64,000 bases of DNA from [Empedobacter] haloabium (lineage in GTDB: Bacteria; Pseudomonadota; Gammaproteobacteria; Burkholderiales; Burkholderiaceae_D): positions 3,224,001 to 3,288,000 of the forward strand of contig CP136508.1 of NCBI GenBank assembly GCA_008011715.2, in the 5' to 3' direction. A program made the position numbers and the translations under genes. The first letter of the stretch is position 1. Each line of letters begins with the position of its first letter. The notes beneath the pieces were generated by a model that saw nothing but the letters and a program-made list of their open reading frames with translations, made no database searches and had not been told where the DNA came from. Positions 45,301-52,559 of this stretch are shown piece after piece.

Positions 45301-46068
45301 CACGTTCGAACCCCATACCATCAGGTAGGTGGAGTTGTACCAGTCGGCCGATTCCGGCACGTCGGTCTGTTCGCCCCACACCTGCGGCGAAGCAGGCGGC
45401 AGGTCGCAGTACCAGTCATAGAACGACAGTGCCACGCCGCCGATCAGCGACAGGTAGCGCGTGCCGGCCGCGTAGCTGACCATCGACATGGCGGGAATCG
45501 GCGAGAAGCCGACGATGCGGTCGGGGCCGTATTTCTTGATCGTCAGCGCGTTGGCGGCGGCGATGATCTCGTTGCATTCGTCCCAGCTGGCGCGGACAAA
45601 ACCGCCCAGGCCGCGCACCGACTTGTATTGCTTTGCCCGTTCCGGGTTCTGGCTCACGTATTCCCAGGCGCCGACCGGGTCCATCGTGCGGCGCGCCTCG
45701 CGCCACATCTCCATCAGGCGGCCGCGCACCATCGGGTACTTGACGCGCTGGGCCGAATACACGTACCAGGAATAGCTGGCGCCGCGCGGGCAGCCGCGCG
45801 GCTCATGGTTGGGCAGGTCGGGACGGGTGCGCGGATAGTCGGTCTGCTGCGTTTCCCAGGTAATCAGGCCGTTCTTCACGTAGACCTTCCAGCTGCAGGA
45901 GCCGGTGCAGTTGACGCCATGGGTGGAGCGGACGATCTTGTCGTGCTGCCAGCGCTGGCGATAGGCGTTCTCCCAGGTGCGATCCTCGTGCACCACGGCG
46001 CCGTGGCCGTTCGAGAACGTGGACTTGGGCTTGTTGAAGAACTTCAGGCGATCCAGAAAATGACTCAT
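42373..46068 (-). CDS. narG: Respiratory nitrate reductase alpha subunit (molybdenum) NarG
   Basis: 1,231 residues from ATG 46068, preceded by CAAGGAGGCAGC; the frame is open to 46143 but without support. The N-terminal Fe-S motif begins HGVNCTGSCSWKVYVKNG, with the His ligand of cluster FS0, and RGCPRGASYSWYVYS follows. The length is close to the family's 1,220-1,250. There is no twin-arginine signal; the N-terminus begins MSHFLDRLKFF, as in cytoplasmic-facing NarG. It reduces nitrate to nitrite and generates proton-motive force with NarHI. It is the first gene of narGHJI-ppiC-moaA. Confidence 0.97.
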   Translation of the reverse strand: MSHFLDRLKFFNKPKSTFSNGHGAVVHEDRTWENAYRQRWQHDKIVRSTHGVNCTGSCSWKVYVKNGLITWETQQTDYPRTRPDLPNHEPRGCPRGASYSWYVYSAQRVKYPMVRGRLMEMWREARRTMDPVGAWEYVSQNPERAKQYKSVRGLGGFVRASWDECNEIIAAANALTIKKYGPDRIVGFSPIPAMSMVSYAAGTRYLSLIGGVALSFYDWYCDLPPASPQVWGEQTDVPESADWYNSTYLMVWGSNVPMTRTPDAHFYTEVRYKGTKTVAVSSDFGEMAKFGDIWLAPTQGTDAALAMAMGHVILKEYHTAGQSAYFREYAKQYTDFPMLVLLKEHQGTLVPDYFLRASHLANNLNETNNPEWKTLVIDEASGRIVAPSGSIGFRWGEKGKWNLEMKEGGNGAPVDPLLSLIDCRDDVVPVGFAYFGGRDAADLLPRHVPVKRVTLADGTTALVATVFDLTMANYGIERGLGGGNVANDYADDVPYTPAWQEKHTGVKAADVITVARQFAQNADQTRGKSMVIVGAALNHWYHMDMTYRGIINMLMMCGCIGQSGGGWAHYVGQEKLRPQTGWTPLAFAQDWNRPMRQMNGTSFFYNHTSQWRHEKLHTSDIASPTAGADVAPMSLLDYNAKAERMGWLPSAPQLQTNPLDVMDAATAAGEDPAAFAVRQIKEGKLQFSCDDPDNPANFPRNMFVWRSNILGSSGKGHEYFLKYLLGTQNALMSDEADCIKPRDVKVRPAAEGKLDLLVVLDFRMSTTCLYGDIVLPTATWYEKDDLNTSDMHPFIHPLSEAVQPLWQSRSDWEIYKGIAAKFSEIGGDYLGTRKDLVLTPLMHDTPGELGQPFDPKDWRAGECEPIPGKTMPNMTVIERDYRQISKKFTSIGPLLEKIGNGGKGISWKTGHEVDVLRGINRTVQEEGISKGQPRLNTAIDAAEMILSLAPETNGHVAVKAWAALSEITGRDHTHLALPREHDSIRFRDVQAQPRKIISSPTWSGLESEEVSYNACYTNVHELIPWRTLTGRQQFYQDHRWMRDFGEGLCVYKPAIDTRTTAAALGARPNGNKEIALNFITPHQKWGIHSTYSDNLRMLTLSRGGPHVWLSETDAKAAGIVDNDWIEVFNVNGTLTARAIVSQRVPAGMTLMYHAQEKIVNVPGAEMSGKRGGIHNSVTRAVTKPTHMIGGYAQLAWGFNYYGTVGSNRDEFVVVRKMNKVDWLEGELAATV

Positions 46069-46140
46069 GCTGCCTCCTTGAACCTGTTGCGCCTCCCTGC
46101 GAGATTGCACGGAGCGGGATGTAAAAGAGTCTATCCAGCG

Positions 46141-46219
46141 CACCTGGTGGTGACCATCGGCAGGAAGTGCCGCGCCTGCCGGACGAAGGACTAGCGCGAC
46201 TAGCCATTTGTACCTAGTC
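46141..46219 (-). promoter_or_regulatory. Two-part upstream element of narG, shared with narK1
   Basis: At 46141-46165 a block containing GACCATCGGCAGGA and CACCTGG matches 59248-59271 almost base for base. Exactly 34 bases further lies CTAG-N10-CTAG (46200-46217), with ACAAA in its centre when read on the minus strand, as in the narK1 copy. An additional CTAG (46191-46194) precedes it. It is read here as a candidate operator/promoter for narG, possibly NarL- or Dnr-linked. Confidence 0.6.
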
Positions 46220-46297
46220 GGCCTTGTCCTCGTGCGTATGGCCGCGCGCGCGTCGTCGCGCTATACATGCGGTATCCACATTTTCGAAAGACCTGCC

Positions 46298-46699
46298 ATG
46301 ACCATCGACAGCTTCGCCGCCCTGCTGGCGGCCGCCAGTACCCGCCCCGAACCGCAGTTGCTGCTGCTGACCTTTGCCGCCCTGGAGGCGGAACCCCAGC
46401 AGGCCACCACGCCCGGCCGCAAGCCGCGCATGGCGCTGGCCCCGCTGGCCTGCGTGGACAAGCGCGCGCCGGATGTCGCCGGCTTCGACGCGCTGGCGGC
46501 CGAAGCGCGCGGCGCGCTGGGCGGCGCACACTGGGACGTGCTGCTGGTCAGCACCCTGTCCGGCTGCGCGGGCCAGTGGCCGGACGAGCGCCAGGCCGAC
46601 GGCGCGTTGCGCACGATGCTCAATGCGATCAAGCTGGGGAAAATGGCAGGGATGGCGGCGTTCGGGCCGGATGGGGCGCCGCTGCGCTGGGCGGCATGA
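46298..46699 (+). CDS. Conserved small protein (often named ribonucleotide reductase subunit alpha)
   Basis: 133 residues from ATG 46298. The sequence is soluble, with LLLLTFAALEAE, LACVDKRAPDVAGFDALAAE and HWDVLLVSTLSG. Relatives in Burkholderiales are commonly labelled ribonucleotide reductase subunit alpha (recalled), but at this length it has none of that enzyme's domains, and the name should not be trusted. Function unknown. It is divergent from narG and shares its 229-bp upstream region. Confidence 0.7.
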   Translation: MTIDSFAALLAAASTRPEPQLLLLTFAALEAEPQQATTPGRKPRMALAPLACVDKRAPDVAGFDALAAEARGALGGAHWDVLLVSTLSGCAGQWPDERQADGALRTMLNAIKLGKMAGMAAFGPDGAPLRWAA

Positions 46700-46730
46700 A
46701 GTACCGGGGGACATCGGGCACCTGGGACAC

Positions 46731-46760
46731 ATGAGGCACCGGAGGCATATGAGGCACCGG
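46731..46760. repeat. Short direct repeat
   Basis: ATGAGGCACCGG occurs twice with an 18-base period (46731 and 46749). It is followed by a stretch with repeated CCTGTCGCCT. It fills the gap before the phasin terminator; no gene is seen. Confidence 0.5.
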
Positions 46761-46821
46761 GACAGGCACCTGTCGCCTTGGGTCGACGGCCCTAGGAAAT
46801 CTGCCTGTCGCCTCGGCCCAT

Positions 46822-46847
46822 AAAAAAAGCCACGGCCCGGCCGTGGC
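46822..46847 (-). terminator. Rho-independent terminator after the phasin gene
   Basis: On the minus strand GCCACGG ... CCGTGGC is followed by T7, 80 bases past the phasin stop. Confidence 0.88.
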
Positions 46848-46926
46848 ATGTGAGTCGGGGTGGCGCCAGCGTCCCCGGTTGCGACCCTCGTTCGAGTTGG
46901 CGGGTGGCGGTCGCTCGCCGACTGCG

Positions 46927-47553
46927 TTACTGCTGGGCGGCCTTGCCGCCCTTGCCGGACGACTGGGCCGGCTGCGTGCCCTGCACGTTGCCATGGAAGG
47001 AGGCGCCCTGGGCCTCGCCGTCCACCTGCAGGTTGCCGCTGCCGCTGTCGGCCTGCAAGTGGCCGTGCGCGCTGGCGCCGTTACCGTTGCGGGCGGCGCC
47101 ATGCTGGAACGGGTCCTGGAAGGTGCGGATCGATTCTTCCTGCTGGCGCTTGCTGCGGTCGCTTTCCTCGGCGGTCACGCGGGCCACCTGGTCGGCCAGT
47201 GCGCGCGCCGTGCGCGACGTCTCCTGCACGTGCTGCTCGGCGACACGGGCCAGTTCGACCTGGGCGTCGGCGGCGACGCGGCTGATGTGCTGCTGGTAGG
47301 CGCGCAGCTTCTCCGAGGCCGGCTGGGCGCGCGACGCGGCGATCGAGATCACGTCGTCCGGACGGTCGGTCGTCAGCAGCTTCTGGCCGGCGATGGCGCT
47401 TTCCTCGAGCAGGGTCTGGCTCAGCTGGATGTTCAGCTGGCACAGATCCTGGAAAGAGCGCGACAGCGATTTCGACATATCGTTCAGGAAGGCCACCTGG
47501 GCGTCAAGGTGCGAGCGCACTGCGGGCGTAACGGATGGTGAGAATGGGAACAT
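46927..47553 (-). CDS. Phasin family protein
   Basis: 208 residues. Residues about 10-140 have the amphipathic helical phasin pattern (AQVAFLNDMSKSLSRSFQDL, LNIQLSQTLLEESAIAGQK). The last 60 residues are a low-complexity Gly/Gln/Asn/His-rich tail. Phasins coat polyhydroxyalkanoate granules in the cytoplasm. There is a clear terminator downstream. No PHA synthase is in the window, though an esterase of the PHB-depolymerase type lies at 52560. Confidence 0.87.
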   Translation of the reverse strand: MFPFSPSVTPAVRSHLDAQVAFLNDMSKSLSRSFQDLCQLNIQLSQTLLEESAIAGQKLLTTDRPDDVISIAASRAQPASEKLRAYQQHISRVAADAQVELARVAEQHVQETSRTARALADQVARVTAEESDRSKRQQEESIRTFQDPFQHGAARNGNGASAHGHLQADSGSGNLQVDGEAQGASFHGNVQGTQPAQSSGKGGKAAQQ

Positions 47554-47804
47554 GGCTTACCTTTATGGGTGATGTCGATGAGAACGACACTTCAAGGCAG
47601 CATGCCGCTGCCGGGCCGGCGCCGCAGGGGCACCTGTGCACACCCTAAGCCCCATTTGTGACGCCCGTTTGACATATGGATGAGCCCAACCTTCATGAAG
47701 TTGTGGCGCGAATGTCATGAAAATGTCATGCCCGGTGACCGGCCGTACCGGCATTGCTACCATGCTTGGCAACCGCCCCCGCCGAGGGCTACCGAGAGCC
47801 GCCC

Positions 47805-49154
47805 ATGAAGTCACTGCTGTCCCGCTCACTGCTGTGCCGCTCACTGCTGTGCCGTCTTGTTCTGCTGGCCGTCGCCGCCAGCGTGCTGGCGCCGCCGGCC
47901 GCTGCGCTCACGCTCGGCGAGAAGACCAAGCGCCTGGCGCGCCAGGAGTTCCGCAAGTCCGCCCAGCGCAGCTGCCTGCCCGCGCTGCCATGCTTCAAGG
48001 TGCGCAACAGCTACCCCAAGCTGGCCAAGCCGGAAGTGCTGCCCTGGCGCGACATTGATTACCGCACGGAACCCGAGCGCTACCTGCGCGCCGTGCTGGC
48101 CTACATCGGCGCGGGCAACACGGCCGTCGACTGGCAGTTGCAGAAGAACCGCAAGCGCGACTGGTACCACGCGGCCTGGATGCATCCGGTGCGCGAGCCG
48201 GTGCGCGGCCTGACGTTCGAACGGGGCAGCCGCCTGCACGAGCTGAGCGCCGCGCAGACGCGCCGCACCAACAACTGGGCCATCGGCTTCTACAACCGCC
48301 AGGGCGCCACCGCTTTTGCCAGGGTCTGGCGCGAGCGCAGCCAGCCCGATACGGCGGGTTTCGCCTTCCCCGAAGGGACGGTCAGTGCCAAGCTGCTGTT
48401 GACCGACGCGACCGACGAGGAAGCCCCCTACCTGGCCGGCAACAACCTGGCCTGGCAGGCCGATATCCGCGGCAACGGCCAGCCCGTCACCTTGCGCCTG
48501 CTGCAGGTGGACGTGGCAGTCAAGAACGCGCCGCGCGACGGCCTGAACGGCTGGGTGTTCGGCACCTTCTATTTCGATGGCCGCGGTGGCCACGCCAACT
48601 ACTGGGACAACCTGGTGCCCGCCGGCCTGGAATGGGGCACGTCGCCCACGTTCACGCGTGCCGATTTCGCCGCCGGCCAGCGGCCCACGCAGGGCTGGGT
48701 CAACCCGGTCGCGGAGGTACTGTTCGCCACCCGCGCGCCGGACGGCAAGCTGGGCTACCTGGGCCGCATGAACGGGCCGGTGGACGACCCGCGCTCGAGC
48801 TGCCTGGCCTGCCACAGCCGCGCCATGGACATGCAGGGCGCCGCCGACCCGCCACTGTTCCCACCGTTCGCGGCCAGCCGCATCCGCCAGGTCAGCGTCG
48901 CGCCGAACCAGACCTATGAGACGGTGCTGGCGGCCGGTCCGGTGGACGAGGCGCAGGTCGCCTTGTTCTTCCGTAATCTAGCACCGGGCGAATCGTTCGA
49001 CGGCACCCATCCCTCCTTGGACTATTCGCTGCAGCTGGCGAAAGGCGTCGAACTGTGGCGCGCCTGGCTGGACAAGCAAGTGGCCGGCAGCGGACCACAA
49101 CCGCTGGCGCCGGAATCGCTGGCCGCCCCCGCCGGCGGCGGCCGCGGCAACTAA
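47805..49154 (+). CDS. Secreted single-haem c-type cytochrome-like protein
   Basis: 449 residues from ATG 47805. A signal peptide ends PAAALT. The body has no recognised domain except one CxxCH haem-binding site in SCLACHSRAMDMQG about residue 345. The N-terminal half is rich in Trp and Arg. It is likely periplasmic and covalently haem-bearing, but the function is unknown. The signal region holds three copies of a 15-base repeat. A VOC gene follows 19 bases later and may be cotranscribed. Confidence 0.75.
   Translation: MKSLLSRSLLCRSLLCRLVLLAVAASVLAPPAAALTLGEKTKRLARQEFRKSAQRSCLPALPCFKVRNSYPKLAKPEVLPWRDIDYRTEPERYLRAVLAYIGAGNTAVDWQLQKNRKRDWYHAAWMHPVREPVRGLTFERGSRLHELSAAQTRRTNNWAIGFYNRQGATAFARVWRERSQPDTAGFAFPEGTVSAKLLLTDATDEEAPYLAGNNLAWQADIRGNGQPVTLRLLQVDVAVKNAPRDGLNGWVFGTFYFDGRGGHANYWDNLVPAGLEWGTSPTFTRADFAAGQRPTQGWVNPVAEVLFATRAPDGKLGYLGRMNGPVDDPRSSCLACHSRAMDMQGAADPPLFPPFAASRIRQVSVAPNQTYETVLAAGPVDEAQVALFFRNLAPGESFDGTHPSLDYSLQLAKGVELWRAWLDKQVAGSGPQPLAPESLAAPAGGGRGN
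47811..47855. repeat. Three tandem 15-bp units inside a signal peptide
   Basis: Units begin TCACTGCTGT and differ at one or two bases. They encode SLLSR, SLLCR, SLLCR in the n/h-region of the cytochrome signal peptide. Confidence 0.85.
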
Positions 49155-49173
49155 GACTCGGAAAGGACGACCC

Positions 49174-49539
49174 ATGAAACGCGTTACCGGCATCGGCGGC
49201 ATCTCCTTCCAGGCGCGCGACGCGCGCGCCTTGCGCGCGTGGTACCAGCAGCACCTCGGCATCGACGTGCAGGACTGGGGCGGCACCGTGTTTCGGGCCG
49301 CCGACGGCGACTCGACCACCTGGAACATCTCGCCGGCCGGCAACGACAGCTATGGCCCCAGTGCGGCGCCGTTCATGGTCAACTACCGGGTGGACAATCT
49401 CGACGCGCTGCTGGACGCGCTGCGCGACGAGGGCTGCCACGTGATCGGCAGCGAGGCCTCGGTCTACGGCAAGTTCGGCTGGGTGCTGGACCCGGAGGGC
49501 AACAAGGTCGAGTTGTGGGAGCCGCCCGGCGACGCTTGA
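49174..49539 (+). CDS. VOC-family (glyoxalase-like) protein
   Basis: 121 residues; ATG preceded by GGAAAGGACGACCC. The two-fold beta-alpha-beta-beta-beta pattern of a vicinal-oxygen-chelate domain is clear, ending DPEGNKVELWEPP as in glyoxalase/bleomycin-resistance proteins. The catalytic metal ligands are not certain and the substrate is unknown. It follows the cytochrome gene by 19 bases. Confidence 0.88.
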   Translation: MKRVTGIGGISFQARDARALRAWYQQHLGIDVQDWGGTVFRAADGDSTTWNISPAGNDSYGPSAAPFMVNYRVDNLDALLDALRDEGCHVIGSEASVYGKFGWVLDPEGNKVELWEPPGDA

Positions 49540-49579
49540 ACCAGCGATGCATGACACCAGAGATTTCGCGCCAGCCCAG

Positions 49580-49885
49580 TCAGTCCACGCGACGGCCGTA
49601 CTGGCGCACCAGCTGGACCAGTTGGTCGAATTCGGCGGACATGGCCTGGTCGGTAGCGGCAACGACGTGCGGCCGCTCATCGAGCACAAACGCGAGCCGG
49701 TAGCGCCGCGCGTCGCGCAGCGCCGCCGGTGCCGCCGCGGCCGGCGGCGCGGTGGCCAGCGCGCGCGCCAGTCGCTCGCATTCGGCCGCTTGCGCGGCCG
49801 GGAGCGAGCCGCAATCCAGCACGAACGGCCGCTGCAATCCTGGCATCGCGGCAAAGCCGCCTTCCGTCACCAGTTCGATGCGCAT
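49580..49885 (-). CDS. Protealysin inhibitor (emfourin family)
   Basis: 101 residues. The N-terminus MRIELVTEGGFAAMPGL matches emfourins, small cytoplasmic inhibitors of protealysin-like M4 peptidases encoded next to their target (recalled). It begins 6 bases after the peptidase stop, on the same strand. It should neutralise the protease inside the cell. Confidence 0.83.
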   Translation of the reverse strand: MRIELVTEGGFAAMPGLQRPFVLDCGSLPAAQAAECERLARALATAPPAAAAPAALRDARRYRLAFVLDERPHVVAATDQAMSAEFDQLVQLVRQYGRRVD

Positions 49886-49891
49886 GGCGGG

Positions 49892-50974
49892 CTACAGGAC
49901 ACCAACGTCTTTCCACGCCTGCGTCACGGCTTTCGACTGGGTGCTGTCGGCGCCGTGCAGCTTGTCCGCGCTGGCCTGGGTCAGCTTGGCGAACTGCTTG
50001 AACGTGGCGTTGGGCTTCAGGCGTGCGTCCAGCAAGGCCTCGTACCAGATCCGGCCGGCATCGTCCCAGGCATTGCCGCCGATGGCGCTTGCGGCCAGGT
50101 AGAACGCCTTGTTCGGGATGCCTGAGTTGATGTGCACGCCGCCGTTGTCTTCCACCGTGTGCACGTAGTCCTTCATGTGCGCCGGCTGCGGGTCCTTGCC
50201 CAGCACGGGATCGTCGTAGGCGGTGCCGGGCGCCTTCATCGAGCGCAGGGCGAGACGCGTGGGGCCCGGCTCGGCGAACAGGTCCGCGCCGATCAGCCAG
50301 TCGGCCTGGTCCGCGCTCTGGCCCAGCTTGTACTGCTTGACGAGGGAGCCGAACACGTCGGACATCGATTCGTTCAAGGCGCCCGACTGGCCCTGGTAGG
50401 CCAGCGCCGCCTCGACCTCGGTGACGCCATGCGTCAGCTCATGGCCGATCACGTCCAGTGACGCCGTGAAGCGCTTGAACAGGGTCTGGTCGCCGTCGCC
50501 GAACACCATCTGGCTGCCGTTCCAGAAGGCGTTGTCGTAGTCCTTGCCATAGTGGACAGTCGCGTGCAGCGGCATGCCCGCATCGTCGATCGAATTGCGG
50601 TTGAACTCCTTGAAGAACAGGTCGTAGGTGGCGCCGAGGCCGTCGTAGGCCTCGTCCACGGCCGCGTCGCCGGTCGCCGCCGCGCCCTCGGCGCGCACGA
50701 CGTCTCCGGGCAGCGTCTGCTTGTTCTTGGCGGTGTAGATAGTCCGCTTCAGCACCGGTTCCGTGCCGGGCATGACCGCGATGCGCGCGCGCGGCGCGGT
50801 TGCTTGCGCGATCGCGCTGGTGGCCCGGAAGGTGCGGAACGAGAAGTCGGCCGATAGTGTGTCGATGGCGAAGGCACGCTGGGCCGCGGTGCCGTTCTTG
50901 GCGATCGCGGCCAGCAGGTACGGCGGCATGATGCAATACAGCGAATGACGATGGGGGGTGGTTTGGTTACACAT
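49892..50974 (-). CDS. Protealysin-like M4 metalloprotease
   Basis: 360 residues; ATG at 50974 preceded by GGAGAAGAT. It lacks a signal peptide. The short propeptide has the PPYLL motif of protealysin precursors (CIMPPYLLAAIAKNG), and the catalytic domain carries HELTHGV (zinc and catalytic Glu), the second zinc Glu in ALNESMSDVFG, and the C-terminal NGGVHINSGIPNKAFY. M4 peptidases are thermolysin-type zinc endopeptidases; the protealysin group is intracellular with self-cleaved propeptide (family knowledge). Coupled to the emfourin gene. Confidence 0.92.
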   Translation of the reverse strand: MCNQTTPHRHSLYCIMPPYLLAAIAKNGTAAQRAFAIDTLSADFSFRTFRATSAIAQATAPRARIAVMPGTEPVLKRTIYTAKNKQTLPGDVVRAEGAAATGDAAVDEAYDGLGATYDLFFKEFNRNSIDDAGMPLHATVHYGKDYDNAFWNGSQMVFGDGDQTLFKRFTASLDVIGHELTHGVTEVEAALAYQGQSGALNESMSDVFGSLVKQYKLGQSADQADWLIGADLFAEPGPTRLALRSMKAPGTAYDDPVLGKDPQPAHMKDYVHTVEDNGGVHINSGIPNKAFYLAASAIGGNAWDDAGRIWYEALLDARLKPNATFKQFAKLTQASADKLHGADSTQSKAVTQAWKDVGVL

Positions 50975-51506
50975 ATCTTCTCCGCGGAAATGCTATGGGA
51001 AACACGTGAACGGCTGGGGTCAGCGGTGCTGGCGCGCTCGCTCGAGCGTCGGCCCGACTGATGATGACACTATGACACATCGGCGCGGATTGCGCTGTCG
51101 ACCGCCGTGGGTAAATGGCTGCCCAGTGCGCTGTTGATACCTGCCAGGCATGGGCAGAATTGATGCCCTCGCAAAAGGCGGGGTGGAAGGGTCCCGCACA
51201 ATCCCTTTTCTTGTTGCAACAATAACATGATAATGCCGCGCCAAATCCGCCGCGGGTGCGCCGTCACGGAGCATGGAAAGTCGCGTAGCCACATCACGTG
51301 CAGGTACGTACCGGCAGGCGCGACCTATACGGCATATAGACTAGGTCGAATATGGCTGATGCAGCGCAACTGCGGCGTTGGCCGGATGGATAGAGCAAAA
51401 ACTGGCGTCATGCCCTGCACTATCGTTGGCATGCCACGTGGCGTCGCCAGGCAAACCGGCCCATACCGGCGCCAATCTTTTTCAAATCAGACTCAAGGAG
51501 ATCACA
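50975..51506. other. 532-bp gene-free region
   Basis: Divergent intergenic space between protealysin and the exported protein at 51507. Short frames exist on both strands but none has a start with a ribosome-binding site or a recognisable product. No family A or B repeat is seen. The 51210-51235 stretch (GTTGCAACAATAACATGATAA) is AT-rich and could be promoter DNA. Confidence 0.45.
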
Positions 51507-51899
51507 GTGCTAATCAAAAAAATCATTGCGGCCGCCGGTGTTATGCTGGCAGCGTCCATGGCAATGGCCGAGCCGCCCCCGAAAGCTGTCGACTTGGGCA
51601 AACTTTACGGTCGCTATGAAAAGGCCGGATACTCGTCCCTGGAGCTCATGGAGACGACGAGGGGTGTACTGATCTCAGGCGTGGTACTTGACGTCGGCGA
51701 ATCGTTTGATAGGAATTCGATTTTGAAAGCGGGCATCGGTGGCAACTCGCAGGAACTGGCGCGGCTAAGCGCCGCCGACGATGCTCAGGAAGAGAAATTG
51801 ACGGCCTTCCAACCTGGCGCCAAGTTCAAGGCCATTTGCGATCTGGCGTTCTCTTCAGGAGCGCGCTATATGTCTTTTCAAAGCTGTGTTTTTAAATAG
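51507..51899 (+). CDS. Exported small protein, possible OB-fold
   Basis: 130 residues from the GTG at 51507, with AAGGAG six bases before; the longer frame from 51378 is not favoured. A signal peptide ends ASMAMA-EPPP. The mature chain has a short beta-rich core (RGVLISGVVLDVGESFD, FQPGAKFKAICDLAFSSG, YMSFQSCVF) that resembles the small OB-fold/tRNA_anti-like periplasmic proteins, but the match is weak. It is likely periplasmic and of unknown function. Two cysteines near the end could form a disulphide. Confidence 0.65.
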   Translation: MLIKKIIAAAGVMLAASMAMAEPPPKAVDLGKLYGRYEKAGYSSLELMETTRGVLISGVVLDVGESFDRNSILKAGIGGNSQELARLSAADDAQEEKLTAFQPGAKFKAICDLAFSSGARYMSFQSCVFK

Positions 51900-52065
51900 G
51901 GCTGCCTGACAATGCATCAATCCGGGCGTGCCCACAGCACCCCGGTGAATACAGATGGCACAGAAAAACCAGACGTTGTTACGCCAGGCGTAGTTGGCGT
52001 GGTAGCCGTACCCTGTCCACCGTAAACGTCACCAGAATCAGGCCGCGCTCACGAAAAATGCGCCC

Positions 52066-52170
52066 TTAGGACATATTCGCGCCGCCGCCCTCATCTTCAA
52101 ACGGCAGATTTGGCTCCAACTCATCTCTCCCAAACAAACTCCACTGGATGCTGCGTACGCTCTGACCAGC
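52066..52170 (-). pseudogene. Decayed partial copy of the DUF3079 gene
   Basis: Read on the minus strand, RTQHPVEF and then, after a one-base frameshift, LEPNLPFEDEGG align with RTQHPVELFGEDWMEPILPFGEEGG of the intact gene at 54176. The similarity covers roughly the last 35 codons. The stop of the second part is at 52066. The N-terminal half is absent, so this is a broken duplicate. Confidence 0.75.
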
Positions 52171-52239
52171 TCCCTCACCCCAGTGGGCCGCCGTGCCGCG
52201 CGGCGACCGGTCGATCTTCCATCCACCGTCCCACGGCGA

Positions 52240-52485
52240 TCAGGCGCGATACGTTTTGAGGATTTCGCTGACCACGACGACGGCGCCCAGGGCGGCGGCA
52301 CTCGGGACAGCGCCGAACAGCCGGGCGACGACGGGCGAGCTGCGATAGCGTGCCACCGCCTTCTTGTAGAACTTGTAGCCGAAAACCAGGGCCAGCGGAA
52401 GCAGCAGGAGGATCGGCAGGATCAGCCAGCAGGTGACGATCATGGCGAGGGAACAGGCCAGGGAGCGGGCGGCGTCGAAAAGCAT
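52240..52485 (-). CDS. Small predicted membrane protein
   Basis: 81 residues with two hydrophobic stretches (residues about 10-37 and about 58-73) separated by basic FYKKAVARYRSS. It would be an inner-membrane protein. No ribosome-binding site is obvious before the ATG, and no family is recognised. Confidence 0.4.
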   Translation of the reverse strand: MLFDAARSLACSLAMIVTCWLILPILLLLPLALVFGYKFYKKAVARYRSSPVVARLFGAVPSAAALGAVVVVSEILKTYRA

Positions 52486-52559
52486 GCGTATATCGTTGAG
52501 TAATTGATTGATCGGAACTGGCTGGCGGTCGCAGTGCCGGCGGACGTCTCCCGCGCGGC

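Noticed and set aside
50975-51506. Short frames between protealysin and the exported protein
   Set aside because: No start with a ribosome-binding site, no family, and frames on both strands overlap.
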